A stretch of 10,488 nt of DNA from Lutibacter sp. (GTDB taxonomy: Bacteria; Bacteroidota; Bacteroidia; Flavobacteriales; Flavobacteriaceae), in NCBI GenBank assembly GCA_030599055.1, contig JAUVOS010000077.1:1-10488 (forward strand), written 5' to 3'. Shown piece after piece: positions 1-6,334 of this stretch (its first letter is position 1; each line of letters starts with the position of its first letter). The translations under genes and the position numbers were made by a program. The notes below the pieces were generated by a model. That model did no database searches and was not told where the DNA came from. It was given only the letters and a program-made list of their open reading frames with translations.

Positions 1-28
1 TTTATTGGTCTCAAAAATAGTTAAAACT

Positions 29-44
29 ATGCACTTTAGTGCAT
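29..44. repeat. Left-end hairpin of the IS200-like element
   Basis: A perfect 6-bp stem, ATGCAC / GTGCAT, encloses the loop TTTA. It lies 37 bases before the transposase start codon, where the left-end recognition hairpin of an IS200/IS605 element is expected. In this family TnpA binds such imperfect palindromes as single-stranded hairpins and cuts at a short tetranucleotide nearby. The assignment rests on position and on the loop shared with the right-end hairpins. Confidence 0.6.
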
Positions 45-80
45 TTCGCTTTCAGCTTCTAAAAATGTTATCTTTGTCCT

Positions 81-512
81 ATGTCAACACAGAGAACAAA
101 TGGTCATACAGTTTCACGGTTAACAGTTCATATAGTTTGGAGTACTAAGTATCGTTATTCAGTATTAGAAGGTGATATTCAGATACGTTGTAGAGCATTG
201 TTGATACAAGTATGTGATGCTATGGATATTGTGATATTAAAAGGTGTTGTATCAAAAGATCACGTTCATATGCATCTGGAGTATAGACCATCATTAGATA
301 TTAGTACAATTGTCAAGAAATTGAAAGGAAGGAGTTCACGGAAACTTCAGGAGGAATTCCCTACTTTACGTAAGAGGTACTGGGGACAACATTTTTGGGC
401 AATAGGATTTGGATGTTGGAGTACAGGTAATATTACAGATAAGATGGTAAATGATTATCTGGAACATCATCGTAAATCAGGAAATGATAGTGATACGTTT
501 ATAATAGAGTGA
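81..512 (+). CDS. tnpA: IS200/IS605 family transposase TnpA (HUH/Y1)
   Basis: This is a 143-residue Y1 transposase that moves the element by single-strand cut-and-join chemistry, acting as a dimer on folded hairpin ends. The HUH metal-binding motif is H61-V62-H63 within KDHVHMH, and the expected nucleophilic tyrosine is Y126 in DYLEHH. The family's conserved central block is present: LKGRSSRKLQEEFP, then RKRYWGQHFWA, then the STGN turn. Length matches intact family members (about 130-155 residues) and there is no frameshift, so it may be active. The ATG at 81 is the natural start, because the conserved core begins only about 12 residues later. No Shine-Dalgarno sequence precedes it, as usual in Bacteroidota. 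A REP-associated relative (RAYT) is less likely, because the sequence matches the IS200 core closely, but the palindromes to the right keep that open. Confidence 0.93.
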   Translation: MSTQRTNGHTVSRLTVHIVWSTKYRYSVLEGDIQIRCRALLIQVCDAMDIVILKGVVSKDHVHMHLEYRPSLDISTIVKKLKGRSSRKLQEEFPTLRKRYWGQHFWAIGFGCWSTGNITDKMVNDYLEHHRKSGNDSDTFIIE

Positions 513-535
513 TTACATGTTGTTAGTCACGAGTC

Positions 536-549
536 CTGACTTTAGTCAG
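536..549. repeat. Hairpin downstream of tnpA, inner right end
   Basis: A perfect 5-bp stem, CTGAC / GTCAG, has loop TTTA, the same loop as the left-end hairpin. It starts 23 bases after the tnpA stop codon. It could be the inner right-end hairpin, or could help end transcription, although no T-run follows it directly. Confidence 0.5.
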
Positions 550-555
550 ATTTAG

Positions 556-586
556 AAACCTATGGACTTTTAGTCCATAGTGGTTT
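556..586. repeat. Main right-end hairpin of the IS200-like element
   Basis: A 9-bp perfect stem, CTATGGACT (560-568) with AGTCCATAG (572-580), encloses a three-base TTT loop. Outer bases AAAC (556-559) can pair with GTTT (583-586) past a small bulge. A bulged, strong hairpin close to the 3' end is the usual form of an IS200/IS605 right end. The element probably ends within the next 10-20 bases, but the cleavage site is not visible. Confidence 0.6.
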
Positions 587-627
587 AGTTCGGAATCTGA
601 TAAAGCATATTTTCTTTGTAAACGTTG

Positions 628-648
628 TGCGAAGTTTATAACTTCGCA
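628..648. repeat. Perfect intergenic palindrome (TGCGAAGTT arms)
   Basis: TGCGAAGTT (628-636) and AACTTCGCA (640-648) form a perfect 9-bp stem around loop TAT. It lies outside the predicted IS200-like element and differs from its hairpins in sequence. It is not followed by a T-run, so it is a poor terminator. From memory, palindromes built on GCGAAGTT recur between genes in Bacteroidota, which would make this a REP-like unit; a count in the genome would settle it. Confidence 0.7.
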
Positions 649-702
649 TCCTTATATTCAAATTCTTTTAGTAATTTCGTCGCATCAGAGGTAAAACAAG
701 TC

Positions 703-739
703 CTTACCCTGACAGAGTTTCAAACTTTGCCAGAGTTAA
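703..739. repeat. Long imperfect intergenic palindrome
   Basis: Two 18-base arms (703-720 and 722-739) meet around a single central C. The inner part, AGTTT / AAACT, pairs perfectly. Further out there is one G-T wobble and a few mismatches, with CTGACAG facing CTTTGCCAG. The pattern is that of an old, partly decayed palindromic repeat. It lies about 60 bases upstream of the peptidase start codon and could also fold in that gene's leader RNA. Confidence 0.6.
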
Positions 740-764
740 AACTTAAAATAATTAAAACAATCAG

Positions 765-790
765 CTTAGCGTCTTGGCGCCTTTGCGAGA
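765..790 (+). repeat. CTTnGCG array, period 8, abutting the peptidase start
   Basis: Three units follow one another at an 8-base period: CTTAGCG (765), CTTGGCG (773) and CTTTGCG (781), then AGAATCAAAAAAC and the ATG at 801. This GC-richer array stands out in an AT-rich spacer. A related array precedes the propeller gene at 3141. It occupies the 5' untranslated region of the peptidase gene. From memory, similar strings occur upstream of many genes in flavobacteria and their relatives; their role is not known to me. Confidence 0.7.
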
Positions 791-800
791 ATCAAAAAAC

Positions 801-2993
801 ATGAAACACCTACATTTACTACTAATCATCAGTATTTTAACACTAGCATCTTTCAAAACGCAACAATCAACAATTCCACAACCCCAACAAAGCAAAATTG
901 ATATTTCAAAAATGCAAGGAGGTATGTGGGTGCCTTCGGAATTAGAAGGAATGAACGAAACAGAAATGCGTATTTTGGGTAGTAATATGTCAGCTTCTGA
1001 TATTTATAGTACAACAAAACCAAGTCTAAAAGACGCCATCGTTCAGTTTAATGGTGGATGTACGGCAGAAATTATTTCAGATCAAGGTTTAATTCTTACC
1101 AATCATCATTGTGGTTATGGAGCCATTCAATCGCATTCTAGCGTCGAAAATGATTATTTGTCAAAAGGTTTTTGGGCAAAAGATAAAAAGTCTGAATTAC
1201 CCAATCCGGGTATGGTGGTGACTTTTGTGACGCGAATGGAAAAGGTGACCGAACAGATGTTCTTGGGAACAGAAGCTTTGCAAGGTGAAGCTTTGGAAAA
1301 AAAGATGCAACAAAATAGAGAAACAATTAAAAAAACACTACAATTAGAATCTTGGCAAGAAGCACATGTAAAGGCTTTTAATAAAGGGAATCAGTTTTAT
1401 TTAATTGTAAGTGAAGACTATAAAGACATTCGTTGGGTAGGCGCACCTCCATCTTCTATTGGAAAGTTTGGTGCTGATACCGACAACTGGATGTGGCCAC
1501 GTCATTCCGGAGATTTTTCATTATTTAGAATATATGCAGATAAGAATAACAATCCGGCAGAGTACAACGAAAATAATGTCCCTTTTAAACCAAAACACTT
1601 TCTACCCATTTCTTTAGATGGAGTAGAAACAGGTGATTTTACACTTATTTTTGGTTTTCCAGGAAGAACAGACGAATATTTACCGGCAGTTGCTATTGAC
1701 CAAATTGTCAATAAATTAAATCCTGAGAAAATAGCTTTACGTGAAGCTTCTTTGGCGATTATGGACAAATATATGCGTCAAGACGAACAGACAAAAATTC
1801 AATATGCCTCAAAATTTGCAGGTATCGCTAACTATTGGAAAAAATGGATTGGAGAAAGTCAAGGTTTAATCCAATCTAAAGCAATTGAACAAAAACGGAC
1901 TTTAGAAAGTCAATTTCAAAAACTTGTTGAGGAAAAAGGACTGACACAGTATCAAAATTTAATATCAGATTTCGATAAACTTTACGTAGAATATGGTGAA
2001 GCAGCTCAAGCAAGAGACTATTGGATAGAGGTAGTATATCGTAATGTAGAGTTACTTAACCTAACTTTTAAATTATATCAGTTAGAGCAAACGTATAGTA
2101 AAAAAGGGGAGGAAGCTTTCACAAAACAAAAAGATCAATTACTAAAAGGATTAAAAGGCTTTTATAAGAATTACAACCCAAATATTGATCAAGAAATCTT
2201 CGCAAAACTACTATATATGTATGATGCTAGATACCCAACAACAAGATTATCAGAGGAAGGTAGAGTTAAGCAATGGCAACAAACAGCAAAAGAAGTGTAT
2301 TCAGAATCAAATCTTACTTCCTATAATGGTTTAGTAGAAATGCTTTCAGGAAATGCGAAAATAGTTATTGATAATTTAAAAAGTGATAAAGCCTATAAAT
2401 TAGGGGCTTCTTATTCTGAAAAATTCTTTAAAGAATTAAATCCAAATTATTACGCTGTTAAAGACCAACTAGATGCAGTACAAAAAGAGTATATCAAAGC
2501 AATGCAAGAAGTCTTTCCAAACAAAAGATTTTTTCCAGATGCCAATAGTACGTTACGTATTACCTACGGACAAGTAAAAGGATATGCTCCAAAAGATGGA
2601 ATGGAATATTTACCGGTTTCGTATCTTAAAGGAATTATGGAAAAATACAAACCCGGTGATTATGAGTTTGATGTAAGTCAAAAATTACAAGATTTGTATA
2701 ACACAAAAAACTTCGGTTCGTATCACGACAATGGAAAAATGCCCGTTAATTTTATAGGGACCAATCATACCACAGGTGGAAATTCAGGAAGTCCTGTTCT
2801 TGATGCTGATGGAAATCTAATCGGTCTAAACTTCGACCGCGTTTGGGAAGGGACAATGAGTGATTATAACTACGATGCTGAAATTTGTAGAAATATTATG
2901 GTAGATGCAAGGTATATTCTTTTTATTATTGATAAGTACGCGGGAGCAACACATCTAATTGATGAAATGAAATTGGTACATCCTAAGAAATAA
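801..2993 (+). CDS. S46 family dipeptidyl-peptidase, predicted DPP11 type (Asp/Glu-specific)
   Basis: This exported serine peptidase removes dipeptides from peptide N-termini. The protein is 730 residues, near the usual 700-730. The ATG at 801 is chosen because it opens a clear signal peptide (MKHLHLLLIISILTLAS); the frame's TTG at 774 lies in the CTTnGCG array. The chymotrypsin-like triad is H103 (TNHHC), D238 (RHSGDFSLF) and S662 (GNSGSP). N229 and W230 in DTDNWMW and D679 in NFDR match residues that bind the substrate amino terminus in known S46 structures. The residue 18 after the catalytic Ser is R680. Arg there marks DPP11, which prefers Asp or Glu at P1, whereas DPP7 has Gly. The C-terminal DKYAGATHLIDEM block is typical, so the chain is complete. 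There is no lipobox or T9SS domain, so it is probably periplasmic. Specificity is inferred from one residue. Confidence 0.93.
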   Translation: MKHLHLLLIISILTLASFKTQQSTIPQPQQSKIDISKMQGGMWVPSELEGMNETEMRILGSNMSASDIYSTTKPSLKDAIVQFNGGCTAEIISDQGLILTNHHCGYGAIQSHSSVENDYLSKGFWAKDKKSELPNPGMVVTFVTRMEKVTEQMFLGTEALQGEALEKKMQQNRETIKKTLQLESWQEAHVKAFNKGNQFYLIVSEDYKDIRWVGAPPSSIGKFGADTDNWMWPRHSGDFSLFRIYADKNNNPAEYNENNVPFKPKHFLPISLDGVETGDFTLIFGFPGRTDEYLPAVAIDQIVNKLNPEKIALREASLAIMDKYMRQDEQTKIQYASKFAGIANYWKKWIGESQGLIQSKAIEQKRTLESQFQKLVEEKGLTQYQNLISDFDKLYVEYGEAAQARDYWIEVVYRNVELLNLTFKLYQLEQTYSKKGEEAFTKQKDQLLKGLKGFYKNYNPNIDQEIFAKLLYMYDARYPTTRLSEEGRVKQWQQTAKEVYSESNLTSYNGLVEMLSGNAKIVIDNLKSDKAYKLGASYSEKFFKELNPNYYAVKDQLDAVQKEYIKAMQEVFPNKRFFPDANSTLRITYGQVKGYAPKDGMEYLPVSYLKGIMEKYKPGDYEFDVSQKLQDLYNTKNFGSYHDNGKMPVNFIGTNHTTGGNSGSPVLDADGNLIGLNFDRVWEGTMSDYNYDAEICRNIMVDARYILFIIDKYAGATHLIDEMKLVHPKK

Positions 2994-3046
2994 TCAATAA
3001 TAATTTGATTTTAAAAAAATCCAGTTTATAAAAGTTTCATTGTGAC

Positions 3047-3078
3047 CTTTGCGAAAACTTTGCGCGCCTTGCGGTAAA
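3047..3078 (+). repeat. Second CTTTGCG array, upstream of the first propeller gene
   Basis: Three units occur here: CTTTGCG (3047), CTTTGCG (3058) and CCTTGCG (3067), then GTAAA. The spacing is less regular (11, then 10 bases) than in the array at 765-790, but the core and the A-rich sequence that follows are alike. It lies about 65 bases before the start codon of the next gene. The rest of the spacer from 2994 to 3140 is AT-rich, with no promoter matching TAnnTTTG that I trust. Confidence 0.6.
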
Positions 3079-3140
3079 AAAAGAATTCTTTCAAACATCG
3101 CAATATCAGCCCCTATGTTAAATTAACAATAAATAATATA

Positions 3141-5657
3141 ATGAAGAAATTAACCATTTTTTTAGCTTTAACAGTTTTGTTATTATATTCTTGTAAAAAT
3201 GAAATTCCAAAAGAAATCAAACAAAACTATCCCGGAGAATGGATGTACAACCAACGTGCCTATCCCAATAATTATATCAACCAAAAAGCGATTGCCAAGG
3301 CCATTAAACAAACACAAGTAGCGCGGGAAAATAAAAGTACAAATTCTGGAAATTGGGAGTTAAAAGGACCTATTAATATTGGTGGTAGAGTTACAGATGT
3401 TGCCATTTCTCCTGACAATGATAACCATCTTTATATTTCTACAGCAGTTGGAGGAGTCTTTAAGACAACAGATAAAGGTGTTAATTGGACACCCATTTTT
3501 GATAATATCGGCAGACCTTCCATAGGAAATATTGCAATTGCTCCTTCTGATGCACAACGTATTTATGTTGGTACTGGTGAGGCAAACGGGTCTGCAACTT
3601 CCGGAGCCTTTTTTGGAGATGGTGTGTATCGTTCTGATGATGCAGGAGCAACATGGAGCCATATAGGTTTAGAATTAACACAACACACAGGTAGGATAGT
3701 AGTTGACCCCAATGATAAAGACCGAGTCTTTGTGGCAACAACAGGAACCCTTTATGGAAAAAATGAGGAAAGAGGTTTGTACAGAACATTAAATGCTGGA
3801 AATTCTTGGGAAAAAGTATTGTATATAAGTGATTCTACAGCAGTAATTGATGTTGTTTTAAATCCAATAGATACAAATGTATTATTTGCTGCAACTTGGG
3901 AAAGGATTCGTCGTCCTTGGGCAAGAGATTATGCTGGCGTAACTTCTGGTGTACATCGTTCTATAGACGGAGGTGATACTTGGGTTAACTTAACAAATGG
4001 ACTTCCAGTTAGTAATTCGGAAACAGGTAGAATAGGTTTGGCAATTTCCGAATCAAGTCCTTCAACAATATACGCTTCTTACACGACAGACTCAATTACA
4101 AATACCTTTGATGGTCTCTATAAATCAACCGATAATGGTGATTCTTGGTCACAAGTAGCATATAGCGCAATAAGTGATGTGAACGCTAGTTTTGGTTGGT
4201 ATTTTGGGAACCTTAGAGTAAATCCAACAGATCCAAATGAGGTATATGTTTTAGGACAAAAACTGTATAAAACAACAAATGGAGGAAATAATTGGGCACA
4301 AGATTACAGCATGCATGTTGACCATCATAGTATGGAATATTCAAGGAATAATAATGATTTTATTTTGACAGGAAATGATGGTGGTGCCTATCTATCGGAA
4401 AACGGAGGAAACTCGTGGACTCATTTTAACAATTTGCCCATTACTCAGTTTTATAATATAGAAGTAGATGATTCTAATCCTGATAGGATGTTTGGTGGTG
4501 CTCAAGATAATAACACCTTAAGAACAACTACAGGTAGTAATAATGACTGGCATGCAATTTTAGGAGGTGATGGTTTTCAAGTAAATGTAGATAAAAACGA
4601 TAGTAATAATGTATATGCAGAATATCAATGGGGAAATTTATATCGCTCTACAGATGGTGGAAATAATATGAATTGGGCAACTGATGGTATAGGGTATAAC
4701 GATAGAACCAACTGGAACACACCAGTTGAAATTTCACCTTATAATACCGACGTCCTTTTTTATGGAAGTAACAAATTGTATAAATCAATCAATAAAGCTG
4801 TTTATTGGAATGCAATTAGTGATGATTTAACCGATGGACCACATCCAAGTGGCTCAACAGCTTATGGTACCTTGACATGCATTGCACCTTCCTATAATAA
4901 TTTGGATGTTATTTACACAGGAAGTGATGATGGAAATGTTTTCGTCACTTTTGATGGAGGTACAACTTGGCAATCAATAGACGATGATTTACCCAATAGA
5001 TTTGTAACCCAAGTCGCAATTCACCCAAATGATGATTTAATTGCCTACGTAACTTTCTCGGGTTTCAATACTTTAGATTATACACCTCATATTTATAACA
5101 CAGTTGATGGTGGACAAAATTGGACAGATATTTCAGGAAATTTACCCAGTATTCCAATAAATGACGTCGTGATATCAACAAGTGATGACTATTTGTATAT
5201 CGCCACAGATACAGGCGTCTGGTTTAGCATAAATCAAGGTGTAAATTGGAATATTGTTGGTGGAAATTTACCCGTTGGAATTGTTGCTGATATCAAAATC
5301 CATCAACCGACAAACACATTATATGCCGGTACATTTGGAAGATCACTATTTAGTTTTGACTTAGATAATATTTCCTTAGGAGTTTCTGATTATGAAACTC
5401 AGAATATTGATTTTAAAGTCTATCCAAATCCCATTTCAAATAGCTTTAATTTAGAAATGGATTTTCAGCAAATGACTACCAATACTATTCTCTTGACTGA
5501 TATGCAGGGGAAACTGATAAGTGTTTTGTTTGAAGGAACTTTAAATACAGGAAAACAAAGCCTTGATTTCAATATTAGTAATATTAAGAGTGGCATTTAT
5601 TTTCTGCGAGTCCAAAATGAAAGGGGAAATTTTGTAAAGAAAGTAATTGTAAAATAA
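3141..5657 (+). CDS. Sortilin/BNR-like beta-propeller protein with T9SS sorting domain and lipobox-like signal
   Basis: A large exported protein of 838 residues. Residues 1-17 are a signal peptide ending LLLYS-C18, which resembles a lipobox. From about residue 72 there are twelve Asp-box motifs (S/T-x-D-x-G-x-x-W), for example at 109, 165, 274, 329, 378, 419, 603 and 654; that at 549 is degenerate and that at 503 carries a two-residue insert. These belong to sortilin/Vps10-like propellers; the number suggests one large or two smaller propellers. Other family landmarks are GGRVTDVAISP (81-91), a DHHS motif at 394-397 followed by GNDGG (411-415), and GGAQDN (452-457). Residues 761-838, starting YPNP and ending KKVIVK, are a type A T9SS sorting domain. 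Asp-boxes are structural, so enzyme activity cannot be claimed. It may bind glycans or proteins at the cell surface. An N-terminal lipid anchor and a T9SS signal together are unusual. Confidence 0.9.
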   Translation: MKKLTIFLALTVLLLYSCKNEIPKEIKQNYPGEWMYNQRAYPNNYINQKAIAKAIKQTQVARENKSTNSGNWELKGPINIGGRVTDVAISPDNDNHLYISTAVGGVFKTTDKGVNWTPIFDNIGRPSIGNIAIAPSDAQRIYVGTGEANGSATSGAFFGDGVYRSDDAGATWSHIGLELTQHTGRIVVDPNDKDRVFVATTGTLYGKNEERGLYRTLNAGNSWEKVLYISDSTAVIDVVLNPIDTNVLFAATWERIRRPWARDYAGVTSGVHRSIDGGDTWVNLTNGLPVSNSETGRIGLAISESSPSTIYASYTTDSITNTFDGLYKSTDNGDSWSQVAYSAISDVNASFGWYFGNLRVNPTDPNEVYVLGQKLYKTTNGGNNWAQDYSMHVDHHSMEYSRNNNDFILTGNDGGAYLSENGGNSWTHFNNLPITQFYNIEVDDSNPDRMFGGAQDNNTLRTTTGSNNDWHAILGGDGFQVNVDKNDSNNVYAEYQWGNLYRSTDGGNNMNWATDGIGYNDRTNWNTPVEISPYNTDVLFYGSNKLYKSINKAVYWNAISDDLTDGPHPSGSTAYGTLTCIAPSYNNLDVIYTGSDDGNVFVTFDGGTTWQSIDDDLPNRFVTQVAIHPNDDLIAYVTFSGFNTLDYTPHIYNTVDGGQNWTDISGNLPSIPINDVVISTSDDYLYIATDTGVWFSINQGVNWNIVGGNLPVGIVADIKIHQPTNTLYAGTFGRSLFSFDLDNISLGVSDYETQNIDFKVYPNPISNSFNLEMDFQQMTTNTILLTDMQGKLISVLFEGTLNTGKQSLDFNISNIKSGIYFLRVQNERGNFVKKVIVK

Positions 5658-5707
5658 TTGTTTTTTTTAAAAAATTTAAAGCAGAAGTTTAATGAAATTA
5701 ATGCCAT

Positions 5708-5740
5708 TTTGACACATGTATTTTATTGGCAATACTTTTG
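5708..5740 (+). promoter_or_regulatory. Bacteroidota-type promoter for grpE-dnaJ
   Basis: TTTG (5708-5711) and TACTTTTG (5733-5740, matching TAnnTTTG) are separated by 21 bases, close to the usual spacing for the primary sigma factor of Bacteroidota. Transcription would start near 5746, giving a leader of about 30 bases before the grpE ATG. No CIRCE-type inverted repeat is visible, so HrcA control is not indicated. Confidence 0.75.
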
Positions 5741-5776
5741 CTTAATAGAATTTAATATACGAAAATAGAACTGAAT

Positions 5777-6328
5777 ATGAGTGAAAATAAAGAATCAAAA
5801 AACACAAAAAACAATGTAGAGGAACTTGATAAAGATCAAGTAAATTCAACAGATAATCTTGAAAAAGAGGAGGATATAAAAAAAGAGCCTACTAGTGAAG
5901 AACTTTTAGCACAAGAAAAAGATAGATTTCTACGACTTTTTGCAGAATTTGAAAATTACAAAAAAAGAACGGCAAAAGAAAGATTAGATCTTTTTAAGAC
6001 TGCCAATCGTGAACTTATGACAGTTTTACTGCCTATTCTTGATGATTTTGACCGAGGTTTAAATGAAATGAAAAAGGTTAGGGATACTGATTTGCTAAAA
6101 GGGGTGTTGTTGATTAATGATAAGTTTAAGAAAACCCTTGAACAAAAAGGCTTAAGCCAAATGAAAGTCAAACAAGGTGATAAATTCGATCCGGAAATTC
6201 ACCAAGCAATTACTCAAATTCCGGCACCAAAGAAAAAATTAGTAAACAAAATCATTGATGTAACAGAGCAAGGTTATATGTTAGGAGATCTAATCATACG
6301 TTTTCCAAAAGTTGTTGTAGGTAAATAG
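5777..6328 (+). CDS. grpE: GrpE, nucleotide exchange factor for DnaK
   Basis: GrpE releases ADP from DnaK in the cytoplasm and so drives the chaperone cycle together with DnaJ. The protein is 183 residues, normal for the family. Residues 1-45 are a charged, Glu/Lys/Asn-rich disordered tail. Residues 46-125 form the long dimerisation helices, with the conserved RFLRLFAEFENYKKRT block (50-65). The C-terminal beta domain carries FDPEIHQAITQIP (137-149) and the family signature GYMLGDLIIRFPKVVVG (166-182). In that signature Leu172 follows the Asp, where Arg or Lys is more common. The start at 5777 fits the promoter about 30 bases upstream. dnaJ follows after only 6 bases, so the two genes are almost certainly cotranscribed. 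dnaK is not in the window. Confidence 0.97.
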   Translation: MSENKESKNTKNNVEELDKDQVNSTDNLEKEEDIKKEPTSEELLAQEKDRFLRLFAEFENYKKRTAKERLDLFKTANRELMTVLLPILDDFDRGLNEMKKVRDTDLLKGVLLINDKFKKTLEQKGLSQMKVKQGDKFDPEIHQAITQIPAPKKKLVNKIIDVTEQGYMLGDLIIRFPKVVVGK

Positions 6329-6334
6329 AGTATA

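Larger units (their letters stand above)
29..586 (+). mobile_element. IS200/IS605-type insertion sequence, single-gene (tnpA only)
   Basis: The limits given are the outermost hairpins I can tie to the element; the true ends may lie a few bases to either side. One transposase gene is flanked by a left hairpin (29-44) and two right hairpins (536-549 and 560-580). All three have a T-rich loop of the TTTA type closed by AC/GT pairs, which suggests one enzyme recognises them. IS200/IS605 elements carry subterminal hairpins instead of terminal inverted repeats and make no target duplication, and I see neither of the latter here. There is no tnpB or guide-RNA-like partner, so it is an IS200-like solo element. 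The exact cleavage sites cannot be fixed without an empty-site copy. Confidence 0.75.

Noticed and set aside
774..800. Upstream in-frame TTG start for the S46 peptidase
   Set aside because: It lies inside the CTTnGCG array and would put nine residues with mixed charges in front of the signal peptide; the ATG at 801 opens a clean signal peptide.
513..800. CRISPR-like array or guide-RNA locus near the transposase
   Set aside because: The palindromes differ from each other, spacing is irregular and there is no tnpB, so neither a CRISPR array nor an IS605-type guide RNA is supported.
1138..1768. Two minus-strand open frames inside the peptidase gene
   Set aside because: They overlap strongly supported coding sequence on the other strand, lack recognisable domains and have no promoter or start context.
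3004..3022. GATTTT / AAAATC hairpin after the peptidase gene as a terminator
   Set aside because: The stem is almost all A-T and no T-run follows; it is too weak to call.
3044..3053. GACCTTTG as a promoter -7 box for the first propeller gene
   Set aside because: It misses the leading T of TAnnTTTG, lies within the CTTTGCG array and has no TTTG at a suitable -33 distance.
3360..3789. Overlapping minus-strand frames in the first propeller gene, one rich in Cys
   Set aside because: The odd composition follows from reading Asp-box codons (Gly, Thr, Asp) backwards; both overlap each other and a well-supported gene.
5658..5685. T-run and A-run after the first propeller gene as a terminator
   Set aside because: There is a T8-A6 stretch but no GC-containing stem; termination there is possible but not supported.
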